In this document: positions 32,404 to 40,468 of the stretch, in pieces | Position numbering within the stretch: the first letter of the stretch is position 1 | Layout of the letters: each line of letters opens with the position of its first letter | Assembly: GCF_018614135.1 (NCBI RefSeq) | Contig: NZ_JAGGOW010000151.1 | Span: 1-45,844 of the forward strand | From: Streptomyces sp. ISL-66 | GTDB taxonomy: Bacteria > Actinomycetota > Actinomycetes > Streptomycetales > Streptomycetaceae | Direction: 5' to 3' | DNA: 45,844 bases | Notes under the pieces: generated by a model | Seen by the model: only the letters and a program-made list of their open reading frames with translations | Told to the model about the DNA's origin: nothing | The model's database searches: none | Translations under genes and position numbers: made by a program

Positions 32404-34254
32404 ATGCGCCGCCTGCAACGGCCCGCCCTGCTGTCCGCCGCCGCGGTCGTCTCCGCCCTGCTCCTCGCGACCACAACCGCCGCCACACCCGCCGTCGCGC
32501 ACGACACGTCGCACGACGCCGCGCACGACGCGTCGCACGCCGCCGGCGGCCGGAGCGATCCGGGCGAGGCCGCCGTCGTCGGCGCGGACCACGCACGGGC
32601 CCACGCCGAGCTGCGCCGCGCGGCCAAGGGCACGGCGGGGTATCCCCAGTCCCGGCGCACGGACAGCCTGGAGGCGCTGCGCCTCTCGCAGCGCGAGGCG
32701 AACGCCGCTTTCGACCCGGCGGTCTCGGGCCGGTTCACCGACTACTTCCCCTCCCCCGACTTCGGCGTGCACGTGGCCCAGCTGCCCACCGGGAAGGTGC
32801 TGCTCTTCTCCTTCTCCCGGGTGGAGACCGACCCCACCAAGGAGACCGGCCCCACCGACCGGATCGGGCCGACGAACGCGGGCCGTGCCTACCTGTGGGA
32901 CCCGGCGAAGGGGACGGGGGCCCGGGCGTTCAAGAAGGTCACGCCGCCCGTCGTGCTGATGCCCGACGGCACGCACGCGCCGCGCCCCGCGCCGTTCTTC
33001 TGCGCGGGCCACTCGTTCCTCCCCAACGGGATGCTGGGCGTCTTCGGCGGCAACACCGGCGGCAAGGGCGGCAGCGGCGCGAAGCTCTCCTTCGTCTTCG
33101 ATCCGTGGACCGAGGGCTGGTACCGCAACCGCGACATGGCCGTGGGCCGCTGGTACCCGTCGGTGGTGACCGGCGCCGACGGCCGCCAGATCATCATGTC
33201 GGGCCAGTCCGAACGCGGTACGGGGACCCCGACCGCGGTCGTGGAGCGGTTCCCCGCGCTCGGACATCCGGTCCCCTGGCGGCCGTTCGACATCCCGCTG
33301 GGCATCGCCTCGCAGCGGCTGCGCTCCGACGCGCCGTTCCGCAACGACTACCCGCACCTCTTCTCGCTGCGCGACGGCATGATCTACGGGCTCGGGCGCG
33401 ACGCCGACCAGCAGTGGCTCTTCGACCCGCGCGCGCAGACCCGTACGGATCTGCCCCGGCGGCCCGCGGACTTCCGGGGCTACGGCTCCGCCGTGCCCCT
33501 GCCGGCCGGCTCGCGGGGCCCGGACTCGGTGCTGGTGCTCGGTGGTGACCCGCGCGACCCGCATACGTACCGGCTGTCGGGCGGGGCCTGGACCACGGAG
33601 GAACCGCGCGCCTTCGGCCGGACCCAGGACGACACGCTGATCCTTCCGGACGGGAAACTCCTGACCGTCAACGGGGCGCTGGACACGCGGGATTACGGTT
33701 TCGGGCCGTTCAATCCGAAGGCCGATCTGAAGTACCGGCAGACCGAACTGCGCGGCGCGGACGGCCGGTGGCGGCTGGGTCCGGCCCAGCGGCTGCCCCG
33801 GGGGTACCACTCCAACGCGCTGGTGCTGCCGGACGGCCGGGTGATGGTCACCGGGGACGAGTTGCAGCAGATCGCCAACGACCCCGACATCAAGGACGGC
33901 ATGGACGGCTCGATCGAGATCTACGAGCCGCCCTACCTCCACGCGGGCGCCCGGCCGGCGCTCGACCGGGTCCCGGGGGGCGAACTCGCCCACGACGCGG
34001 AGTTCTCCGTCGAGAGCGCGGACGCCGCCGGGGTGCGGCGCGCCGTGCTGCTGGCGCCGACCACCGTCACGCACGCGGTGAACACCAGCCAGCGCCATCT
34101 GGAGCTGCGGATGACGGGCGTACGCGGCCGCACGATCGGGCTGCGGGCGCCGGCCACCGCGGCCGACGCCCCGCCCGGTTACTACATGCTGTTCCTCCTC
34201 GACGGGAAGGGCGTGCCCAGCACGGCGAGGTGGATCAAACTCGGCAGGCGGTGA
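32404..34254 (+). CDS. Secreted galactose-oxidase-like copper radical oxidase (GlxA-like, DUF1929)
   Basis: A 616-residue exported protein. Signal peptide about 1-33, then a His/Asp/Ala-rich stretch (HDTSHDAAHDASHA) that could bind copper. A seven-bladed kelch-type propeller and a C-terminal DUF1929 Ig-like domain follow. Radical-copper site residues can be mapped onto galactose oxidase: Cys200 in FFCAGHSF (thioether Cys), Tyr251 in GRWYPS, Tyr468-His469 in GYHSNALVLPDGRV and His557 in VTHAVNTSQRH. GlxA of Streptomyces sits beside cslA and acts in hyphal-tip glycan and morphogenesis; no cslA is here, so this may be a paralogue. Start ATG 32404 follows GAGGAG. It is convergent with the glucanase, 18 bases apart, without a hairpin. 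Confidence 0.88.
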   Translation: MRRLQRPALLSAAAVVSALLLATTTAATPAVAHDTSHDAAHDASHAAGGRSDPGEAAVVGADHARAHAELRRAAKGTAGYPQSRRTDSLEALRLSQREANAAFDPAVSGRFTDYFPSPDFGVHVAQLPTGKVLLFSFSRVETDPTKETGPTDRIGPTNAGRAYLWDPAKGTGARAFKKVTPPVVLMPDGTHAPRPAPFFCAGHSFLPNGMLGVFGGNTGGKGGSGAKLSFVFDPWTEGWYRNRDMAVGRWYPSVVTGADGRQIIMSGQSERGTGTPTAVVERFPALGHPVPWRPFDIPLGIASQRLRSDAPFRNDYPHLFSLRDGMIYGLGRDADQQWLFDPRAQTRTDLPRRPADFRGYGSAVPLPAGSRGPDSVLVLGGDPRDPHTYRLSGGAWTTEEPRAFGRTQDDTLILPDGKLLTVNGALDTRDYGFGPFNPKADLKYRQTELRGADGRWRLGPAQRLPRGYHSNALVLPDGRVMVTGDELQQIANDPDIKDGMDGSIEIYEPPYLHAGARPALDRVPGGELAHDAEFSVESADAAGVRRAVLLAPTTVTHAVNTSQRHLELRMTGVRGRTIGLRAPATAADAPPGYYMLFLLDGKGVPSTARWIKLGRR

Positions 34255-34272
34255 ACCGTTCCGGTCACCGCT

Positions 34273-37200
34273 CTACCTGCCGTTGATCACGAACTGCGAT
34301 CCCGGTTCGACCACGACGTCGCCGTCGGCCGAGCCGGTGATGGTGAGGTTCGACAGGGTCGCGCTGCCGCGCGCCCCGCCGTGGGCCCGGATGCCGGCCC
34401 CGTTGTTGGACTTGTCGATGCGCACGTTGGTGACCTTCGCGTCGGGCACGGCCCCGCCGCCGGTCTTGAACTGGATGCCGTCGTAGGTCGAGTCGTAGAT
34501 GTCGGTGTCGCGGATGGTGACGCCAGGGATCGGCTGGTTGGCCGCGAAGAGCGTGATCGCGCCGAACTCCTGGGCCTCGCCCCAGAAGGCGCCGCCGGTG
34601 CGGAACAGTCCGTTGCCCGAGATCAGGGTCTGCCCGGAGAAGGGCAGCGGGTCGTGGTCGGTCGCGAGCATGATGCCGGGGTAGTTCATGGTGTCGTAGA
34701 TCAGGTTGTTCTCGATGGTGTTGCCGTAACCGCCGTAGACGGCGATGCCGTTGGCCCGCCAGGGCAGCTGGATGGTGTTGTTGCGGAAGTGGTTGTCGTG
34801 GCCGAGGTCCACCGACTGGTCCTTCACGTACTTGCTCGACCACACCGCGAGGGAGTCGTCGCCGGTGGTCCGGAAGGAGGAGTTGAAGACCGTCGAATTG
34901 CGGGTGCCGTTGGCGAAGTTGATGCCGTCGGCGTAGATGTCGCGGATCCGCGTGCCGCTGAACTCGACACCGTCGCCGGGGCCCCACAGGGCGGGGATGT
35001 TGTCGTAGTCACGGCCCACCCAGACACCGACGTTCGCGTGCTCGATCCACACGTTGGTGATCTTCGTGTTCTTGCCGAAGCGGCCGTTCAGGCCCACGCC
35101 CCCCTCGGCGTTGCCGTCGCCGCCCCGGATCGTGCCCGAGCCGAAGATGGCGATGTCGGAGATCTGCGTGTTGTCGTCGATGTCGAAGCCGAAGTTGCCC
35201 TCGTGCGGGTGGTTGATGCCGCCCGCGTTCTGCGGCGCGGTCAGCGTGTAGAGCTGCGAGTACCACATGCCCGCGCCGCGGATGGAGACGTTGCTGATGC
35301 CCACCTGGTTGAACTGGCCCCGGTCGAGCGGGTCGTCAGTGAGGATCTTCTGTTCTTGGCGCCACTGGCCCCGCGGGATCCAGACGCAGGCGATCTGCCC
35401 GTTCTGGTCGGCGGTCACCGCCTTCTGGAGGGCGGCCGTGTCGTCGATGCCGTCGTTGGGGACCGCGCCGTAGTCGGTGATCGAGGTGCACTCGGCGGGC
35501 TTGGCCGCCGCGGGCGCCACCTGCTCCAGGTCCACGAGGTCGATGACGTAGTACGAGGCCGTGTCGCCCGCGTCGCGCTGGAGGCGGAAGGTGCTGCCGG
35601 CCGGGTAGCTCTGCGCGAGAAGAGCGTGGGATTCGTCGAAGAGGCGACGGGCGTCGCCGCCGGGGGTGTTGGTCAGGCCCTCGGGGCTGTCGGTGCTGCC
35701 GTAGAGCCAGCTGTACTTGGAGGACAGGCTGAGCTTCTGGGCGAAGCTTCCGTTGATGTAGAGGCTGATGGTGGCATCGGCGCCGCCGCCGTTCGCGGCG
35801 TCGGGGATCGAGTTGCGCACGACGATCGAGTTGGCCTGGCCGGTCGAGGTGAACTGCACGTACTGGCCGGTCGAGGTGAGGCGGACCGATTCGCGGCCCG
35901 AGGACTCGGTGGCGAAGTTGGTGTGGCCGAAGGTGCGCTTGGCGTCGCTCCGCAGCAAGGTGCCCGTGTAGGTCCCGGCCTCCGCCTCGTACTCGGTGTA
36001 CGGGAGCGCCGCCCCACGGCCGACGACCACGGCCCGGGAGTAGCTGTTGTTGTTCTCGTTGGTCTCGGCGACGAGGCCGGTCCCGTCGGCGGTGGCGGTG
36101 AGGGTGGCCCCGCCGCTGACCGCCGTCCAGGTGCCGTTGATCGGTACGTCGACGGTCGCGCCGGCCGCGATCGCGGGGGTGGGGCCGTTCAGCGTGGTGG
36201 CGCCCGCGACCAGCCGGGTGACGGTGCCCGCGCCGACGGCGGTGGTGCCGCGGTTGTGGACGGCGACCGTGAAGGAAACCGGGGCGCCCACGGCGGGGTT
36301 GGCCGGATTCGTGGTGATGGACAGGGCTTCGAGGTCGGGACCGGGGGCCTGGCCGACGACGAGCTTCGCCGCGGCGGTGCGGCTGTTGTTGGTGTTGTCC
36401 TGTTCGACGACGGTGTCGGCCGGGTCGACGACGGCCGAGACCGTGTAGCTGCCCATCGGGCGCTTGCCGACCGAGACCGGGACGGTGGCCGAGGCGCCGG
36501 CGGCGAGGGCGCCGACGGGGGCGCTGCCCGCGACCGCGCCCTCGATGCTGACGTTGACGGAGGTGGCCGGCGAGACGACCGTACCGGCGTTGCGGACGGT
36601 GACGCCCACGGTGACGGCGTCGCTCTCGGACGGGGCCGCCGGGGACCAGGACAGGTCCGTGACGGTCAGGTCCGGGTTCGGGGCGGCGGCTCCGATGACC
36701 TGGAACTCGGCGGCCTGGCCGCCGCCGGCCCCGGTGTTCCCGGAGAACTTCAGCTGGACGTCGGTGAGTCGGCCGGTGACCGGGACGGTCACGGTGTTCT
36801 GGTTGCCGGACGGGCTGAACGCGTAGTCGGCGCGGGCCTTGAGCGTGCTGAAGCCGCTCGCCGACTGCTCACGGCCGAGGATCTCGAAGCTCTGGGTGCG
36901 GTGGGACCAGGCGGGGTCGGGGTTGAGCTTGAGGACCACCCCGGTGACATCGGCGTTGGAGCCGAGCTTCACGGTCAGCGTGGACTGCTGGCCGGCCGCC
37001 TCCCAGTAGCTGGTGACGCTGTCGTCGTTGGCGTTGGACGCGACGAACGACTGGGTGGTGGAGGAGGCTTCGATCGGCTTGGACTTGGCCAGGTTCACCC
37101 CGGCCGGAGGGGTGCCCGGGTCACCGGGGTCCCCCGGGTCCCCGCCGCCGTCGGCCGCGTAGACCTCGAACTCCGATATCTGCGCGGCCGGCCAGCCGGT

Positions 37201-37665
37201 GTTGCCGCTGATGCCCAGCCGGACCTGGCGCACGGTCGCGGCGGGGAAGGCGATGGTCACGGTGTTGGACCGGGCCGGGTTGAACACCCGTCCCGTGGAG
37301 GCCGACAGCGTGCTGAAGGTGCTCCCGTCCGTGCTGCCCTGGACGGTCAGCGTCTCGGTGCGCATCTCCCACGAGGCGGGCAGCTTCAGCACGACCTGGT
37401 CCACGGAGACGCTGCTGCCGAGGTCGACCTGTATCCACTGCGGGAAGGCGCCCGAGGGGCTCTCCCAGTACGAGCCCTGGTTGCCGTCGGTGGCTGCCCC
37501 GGCCCCGTATCCGCCCAGGGATCCGCTCGCGGTGACCGTCTTGCCGAGGGCGAGGTTGGGGCCGCCCGCGGCGGCGGCGAGGGTGGCGGGCAGAAGGCCG
37601 AGGGCCATCAGCCCGGCGACCACGAGACCGGCCAGCACGCGCCGGCCGCCTTGCTTCCATCTCAT
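34273..37665 (-). CDS. Modular secreted GH87-like alpha-1,3-glucanase (mycodextranase)
   Basis: A 1,130-residue exported protein. Order: signal peptide (1-33); F5/8-type (discoidin/CBM32) domain, about 35-170; Gly/Asp/Pro linker (GDPGDPGDPGTPP); second discoidin-like domain, about 188-325; two CARDB Ig-like repeats, about 329-435 and 440-550; a CBM35/CBM6-like domain (EYEAEAGTYTG, about 560-700); and a parallel beta-helix catalytic domain, about 710-1130, starting CTSITDYGAVPNDGIDDTAA. Acidic clusters DGVEFSGTRIRDIYADGINF and TTGDDSLAVWSS resemble the GH87 active site. GH87 enzymes cut alpha-1,3-glucan or nigeran of fungal walls. Start ATG 37665 follows AGAGGA. The family call is from memory of the motifs; another pectate-lyase-like glycosidase is possible. 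Confidence 0.78.
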   Translation of the reverse strand: MRWKQGGRRVLAGLVVAGLMALGLLPATLAAAAGGPNLALGKTVTASGSLGGYGAGAATDGNQGSYWESPSGAFPQWIQVDLGSSVSVDQVVLKLPASWEMRTETLTVQGSTDGSTFSTLSASTGRVFNPARSNTVTIAFPAATVRQVRLGISGNTGWPAAQISEFEVYAADGGGDPGDPGDPGTPPAGVNLAKSKPIEASSTTQSFVASNANDDSVTSYWEAAGQQSTLTVKLGSNADVTGVVLKLNPDPAWSHRTQSFEILGREQSASGFSTLKARADYAFSPSGNQNTVTVPVTGRLTDVQLKFSGNTGAGGGQAAEFQVIGAAAPNPDLTVTDLSWSPAAPSESDAVTVGVTVRNAGTVVSPATSVNVSIEGAVAGSAPVGALAAGASATVPVSVGKRPMGSYTVSAVVDPADTVVEQDNTNNSRTAAAKLVVGQAPGPDLEALSITTNPANPAVGAPVSFTVAVHNRGTTAVGAGTVTRLVAGATTLNGPTPAIAAGATVDVPINGTWTAVSGGATLTATADGTGLVAETNENNNSYSRAVVVGRGAALPYTEYEAEAGTYTGTLLRSDAKRTFGHTNFATESSGRESVRLTSTGQYVQFTSTGQANSIVVRNSIPDAANGGGADATISLYINGSFAQKLSLSSKYSWLYGSTDSPEGLTNTPGGDARRLFDESHALLAQSYPAGSTFRLQRDAGDTASYYVIDLVDLEQVAPAAAKPAECTSITDYGAVPNDGIDDTAALQKAVTADQNGQIACVWIPRGQWRQEQKILTDDPLDRGQFNQVGISNVSIRGAGMWYSQLYTLTAPQNAGGINHPHEGNFGFDIDDNTQISDIAIFGSGTIRGGDGNAEGGVGLNGRFGKNTKITNVWIEHANVGVWVGRDYDNIPALWGPGDGVEFSGTRIRDIYADGINFANGTRNSTVFNSSFRTTGDDSLAVWSSKYVKDQSVDLGHDNHFRNNTIQLPWRANGIAVYGGYGNTIENNLIYDTMNYPGIMLATDHDPLPFSGQTLISGNGLFRTGGAFWGEAQEFGAITLFAANQPIPGVTIRDTDIYDSTYDGIQFKTGGGAVPDAKVTNVRIDKSNNGAGIRAHGGARGSATLSNLTITGSADGDVVVEPGSQFVINGR

Positions 37666-37845
37666 GCTGTCCTCTGTTCCATGAGGGGACCGGCCCGACG
37701 CAGCCGCGTCTGCCGCAAACTTGCGCAGTCTTCTCTAGTTTTTGAGTGATCCAGTCGCTGTTATGCGGCCATGGCGCCACAGGTTTCTATCAGCTGACGA
37801 GTTTGTCAACGCCTCGCGCACACACGGGTCTTGAACGATCTCCGG
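37666..37845 (-). promoter_or_regulatory. Leader and promoter region of the GH87-like gene
   Basis: This stretch is AT-richer than its surroundings. On the minus strand TTGACA (complement of 37804-37809) is a perfect -35 hexamer, followed by CAGCTGATAGAAACC; the -10 is not clear. The LacI operator of the beta-glucan locus is absent. Confidence 0.4.
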
Positions 37846-38433
37846 TCAGACCGCGGGAGTCCCCGGCACGGGGGCGAGGCGGACCACCGCCGCGTGCCCG
37901 GAGCTCCGAAGCAGCAGTTCCCGTTCTCCCGTCACCAAGAGGGCGTCGTACGGTCCCAGTTCGGCGGAGGCTTCCACCTCGGCCGCGCCCTCCAGGGCAA
38001 CGATCAGGAGGGTCTGGCCCGGCCGGACGGCGAGCGCGAGGTCGCCCCGTACGACGGCGGTGTCGGCCGCCACTCCCCTGCGGTGCATCACGTTGAAGTT
38101 CACGACCGGACCGGCCAGCAGGCGGCAATCGGTCGGCTCGTCCCCGGGGAACCGCTGGGGCGCGTACCGCCGGTCCACGAGGCGCCGTACCCCGCCGATC
38201 ACAAGGTCCATGCCGGCGCCTTCGGCCAGGGTGAGCGTGCGGTCGACGCCCGGGAAGGCGGAGAAGGGGCCGTCGGCGGTGACCTCGGCGAGACTGACCC
38301 GCCACCCGAAGTCCTCCATCCCGGCACCCTCGGGCCCGGCGGCGATCTCCCGGGTCACTCCGCCGCCGTTCTTCCACCGGGCCGCCGGGCGGTCGGCCGC
38401 CCGCAAGATCCGGATCGCTGCTTCGCTGGTCAT
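37846..38433 (-). CDS. HutD-family cupin-like protein
   Basis: A 195-residue protein of the HutD/Ves family. Marks: WKNGGGVTREIAAGPEGA near the N-terminus, FGWRVSLAEVTADGPFSAFP, DRTLTLAEGAGMDLVIGG and FNVMHRRG. HutD proteins are bicupins often linked to histidine utilisation as suspected regulators; no hut gene is nearby, so its role here is open. Start ATG 38433. Two direct repeats of TTCCGGGCCCGG lie just upstream. It follows the aldehyde dehydrogenase by 107 bases on the same strand. Confidence 0.85.
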   Translation of the reverse strand: MTSEAAIRILRAADRPAARWKNGGGVTREIAAGPEGAGMEDFGWRVSLAEVTADGPFSAFPGVDRTLTLAEGAGMDLVIGGVRRLVDRRYAPQRFPGDEPTDCRLLAGPVVNFNVMHRRGVAADTAVVRGDLALAVRPGQTLLIVALEGAAEVEASAELGPYDALLVTGERELLLRSSGHAAVVRLAPVPGTPAV

Positions 38434-38440
38434 GACACCT

Positions 38441-38473
38441 TTCCGGGCCCGGAGAGATGTCTTCCGGGCCCGG
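38441..38473. promoter_or_regulatory. Two TTCCGGGCCCGG repeats upstream of the HutD gene
   Basis: Exact 12-base copies lie at 38441-38452 and 38462-38473. Each contains the palindrome CCGGGCCCGG. Their 21-base spacing is two helical turns. The nearer copy begins 7 bases from the start codon, so binding or pairing of the copies could block initiation. Confidence 0.5.
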
Positions 38474-38540
38474 TCGAGCCTAACCAGCGGCCCCGGCGTC
38501 CGAGAGGTCGCCCGGCGGCGGGGTCACCGCCGTGGACCCG

Positions 38541-40085
38541 TCAAGGGGTCAGTTGGTATGCGGGGAAGTTGCCGGGGAGGCGTTCGGCGTCGGGGCCGTT
38601 GGTGACGGCGTGGACGAGGAGTTCGCCGCCGACGAAGGCTCCGCGCCAGGAGGCTCCGAAGCCGCCGAAGAGTTCCTCGCGGTCGCCGCGCGAGCGGGGT
38701 TTGCCCTGGCCGATCTTGAAAGCCCGGATCTGCGGGGCGAGGCGGCTGAAGGTGGCCGGGTCGTCGGTGGAGAGCGTCGCGACGAGCGCGCCGTTGGAAG
38801 CGTTCATCGCCGCCAGGAGCTCGGCCTCGGTATCCACGAGAACGATCGTGTCGACCGGGCCGAAGGGCTCCGCGTGGTGGAGCGGCGAGGAGGCCGGCGG
38901 GCTGAGCAGGGCCAGCGGAGCCATGTAGGCCGAGGTGTCCTGACCCGGCAGGAAACGGGCCGGATCCAGAACACCCCGGAAGAGCGGGACCGCGCCCCGC
39001 TCGACGGCTTCGGCCGCGTGGTCGGTGAGTTCCTTGGCCTTCGATGCGTTGATCAGGGGGCCGAAGTCGAGTTCGGGCAGCGGGTCGTCGGGGTGGGCGA
39101 CGGCGAGGGGGTGGCCGGTACGGACCGAGGCGACGGCGGGGAGGTAGGCGGCGAGGAACGCGTCGAAGGCGGTGCGCTGGACGACGAAGCGGGGATATGC
39201 GGTGCAGCGCTGCTTGCCGTAGTCGAAGAGTTTGGGAATGACGGTGCCCAGGTTCGTCCAGTCGGTGTGTTCCCAGATGCCCCAGGTGTTGAGGCCCTCC
39301 TGTTCCAGGATGTGGCGTTTGCCCAGGTCGGTGACAGCCGTCGCGATCCGGGCACCCGTATCGCGGCCGCCGACGAAGGAGACGCAGCCGATCTCCGCCG
39401 ACCGGACCAGGGCTTCGGACAGTTCCCCGCCGCTCCCGCTGATCAAGGTGACGGGGATCCCTTCGCGCCGGATCAGGGCGGCGGCCAGGGTGAGACAGGC
39501 GAGACCGCCGTCGGTGGGGGTCTTTGCGATGACGGCATTGCCGGCCAGGGCCTGGACCCGCATCGCGTGGACCAGCACCGACATCGGATAGTTCCAGCTC
39601 GCGATGTTGGAGACCGGACCATCGAGCGGGCTGCGGCCCTCCACCATGCCCTCGATGTTCTCCACGTACCAGCGCACACCCTCGATGGCCCGGTCCACAT
39701 CGGCCTGCGCGAGCCGCCACGGCTTGCCGATCTCCCACACCAGCAACAGCGACAGCAACTCCCGGTGCCCGGCCAGCGCGTCGAGGGCCGCCCCGACCCG
39801 GGCCCGCCGCTCGGGCAGCGGGACATGCCGCCACGCCCGGTGCTGATCGAGGGAAGCCCGTACGGAACGGGACGCGGTAGCGGCATCCAGACGCGGCGGA
39901 CCCACGATCGGACTGCCGTCCACGGGGCTGGTGGCGGGCAGCGTACGGCCGCCGCCCTGCCAGGATCCGTCCCACAGGTTCAGGACACGGTCCTCACGGA
40001 AAGCCTCCGGAGCCACGGCCAGAGCACGCCTCCAGACATCCGACCAGGCCGTGCCGGACTTGAGGACAAGGGTGGGCTGTGCCAT
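38541..40085 (-). CDS. Aldehyde dehydrogenase family protein, divergent type
   Basis: A 514-residue NAD(P)-dependent dehydrogenase. Recognisable elements: SWNYPMSVLVHAMRVQALAG with Asn164 of the oxyanion site, AKTP for cofactor binding, VSFVGGRDTGARIA, the catalytic thiol Cys294 in KQRCTAYPRF and the C-terminal HAEPFGPVDTIVLVD. The general-base motif reads LEQEGLNTWG instead of the usual ELGGK, and the thiol loop is KQRC rather than GQxC, so this is an unusual subgroup. Start ATG 40085 with GGAG upstream. The substrate cannot be told; it may be co-transcribed with the HutD gene. Confidence 0.82.
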   Translation of the reverse strand: MAQPTLVLKSGTAWSDVWRRALAVAPEAFREDRVLNLWDGSWQGGGRTLPATSPVDGSPIVGPPRLDAATASRSVRASLDQHRAWRHVPLPERRARVGAALDALAGHRELLSLLLVWEIGKPWRLAQADVDRAIEGVRWYVENIEGMVEGRSPLDGPVSNIASWNYPMSVLVHAMRVQALAGNAVIAKTPTDGGLACLTLAAALIRREGIPVTLISGSGGELSEALVRSAEIGCVSFVGGRDTGARIATAVTDLGKRHILEQEGLNTWGIWEHTDWTNLGTVIPKLFDYGKQRCTAYPRFVVQRTAFDAFLAAYLPAVASVRTGHPLAVAHPDDPLPELDFGPLINASKAKELTDHAAEAVERGAVPLFRGVLDPARFLPGQDTSAYMAPLALLSPPASSPLHHAEPFGPVDTIVLVDTEAELLAAMNASNGALVATLSTDDPATFSRLAPQIRAFKIGQGKPRSRGDREELFGGFGASWRGAFVGGELLVHAVTNGPDAERLPGNFPAYQLTP

Positions 40086-40353
40086 CTGTGAATCTCCGCT
40101 CAAGGGGTGGGCGGGGCGGGGAGGTGGCTCGCGTCCGGGCGCCCGCGCACCGGGGCGGCCCCACTCCGAGGCTCCGGGGCGTCTGATCGGTCCGTACCTA
40201 CTGCGTGTGCGCGATGAACCATCCCACCGGTCAACGGCGCGTCACTCGAGGACCGGCAGGGCGGTCCCGGAGAACCGGCGGGGGCACGGCGGGGAGCCGG
40301 ACCTCGGCAGGGCAGAAGGCCAGGGCAGCGACAGCGACAGCGTGAAAACGGCG

Positions 40354-40394
40354 AGGCGCCCCGTCCCCTGCGGATCGCAGGGGACGGGGCGCCT
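40354..40394 (-). terminator. Perfect 18-bp hairpin terminator of the efflux gene
   Basis: AGGCGCCCCGTCCCCTGC (40354-40371) is exactly complementary to 40377-40394, with loop GGATC. It is 75 bases downstream of the efflux-pump stop. On the plus strand it is preceded by AAAA, which reads as TTTT after the stem on the minus strand: a classic intrinsic terminator. Confidence 0.88.
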
Positions 40395-40404
40395 GGTGCC
40401 GGAC

Positions 40405-40460
40405 GGACCGGCGGACCGGCTGACCGGCTAACCGACGGACCGGCTGACCGGCAGACCGGC
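40405..40460. repeat. Seven tandem 8-base repeats (NGACCGGC)
   Basis: Seven consecutive octamers: GGACCGGC, GGACCGGC, TGACCGGC, TAACCGAC, GGACCGGC, TGACCGGC, AGACCGGC. They sit between the efflux-gene stop and its terminator. Copy number may vary by slippage. Confidence 0.75.
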
Positions 40461-40468
40461 GGATCCGG

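Larger units (their letters stand above)
40086..40468. other. Intergenic region with a terminator and octamer repeats
   Basis: This 383-base gap lies between two minus-strand genes. It contains the perfect 18-bp hairpin at 40354-40394 and the 8-base repeat array at 40405-40460. The rest (40086-40350) shows no gene; it must include the aldehyde dehydrogenase promoter, not identified. Confidence 0.5.

Noticed and set aside
34381..37749. Plus-strand open frame of about 1,120 codons opposite the GH87-like gene
   Set aside because: Its translation is repetitive Gly/Asp/Val/Arg without domains; the antisense frame encodes a signal peptide and well-formed modules.
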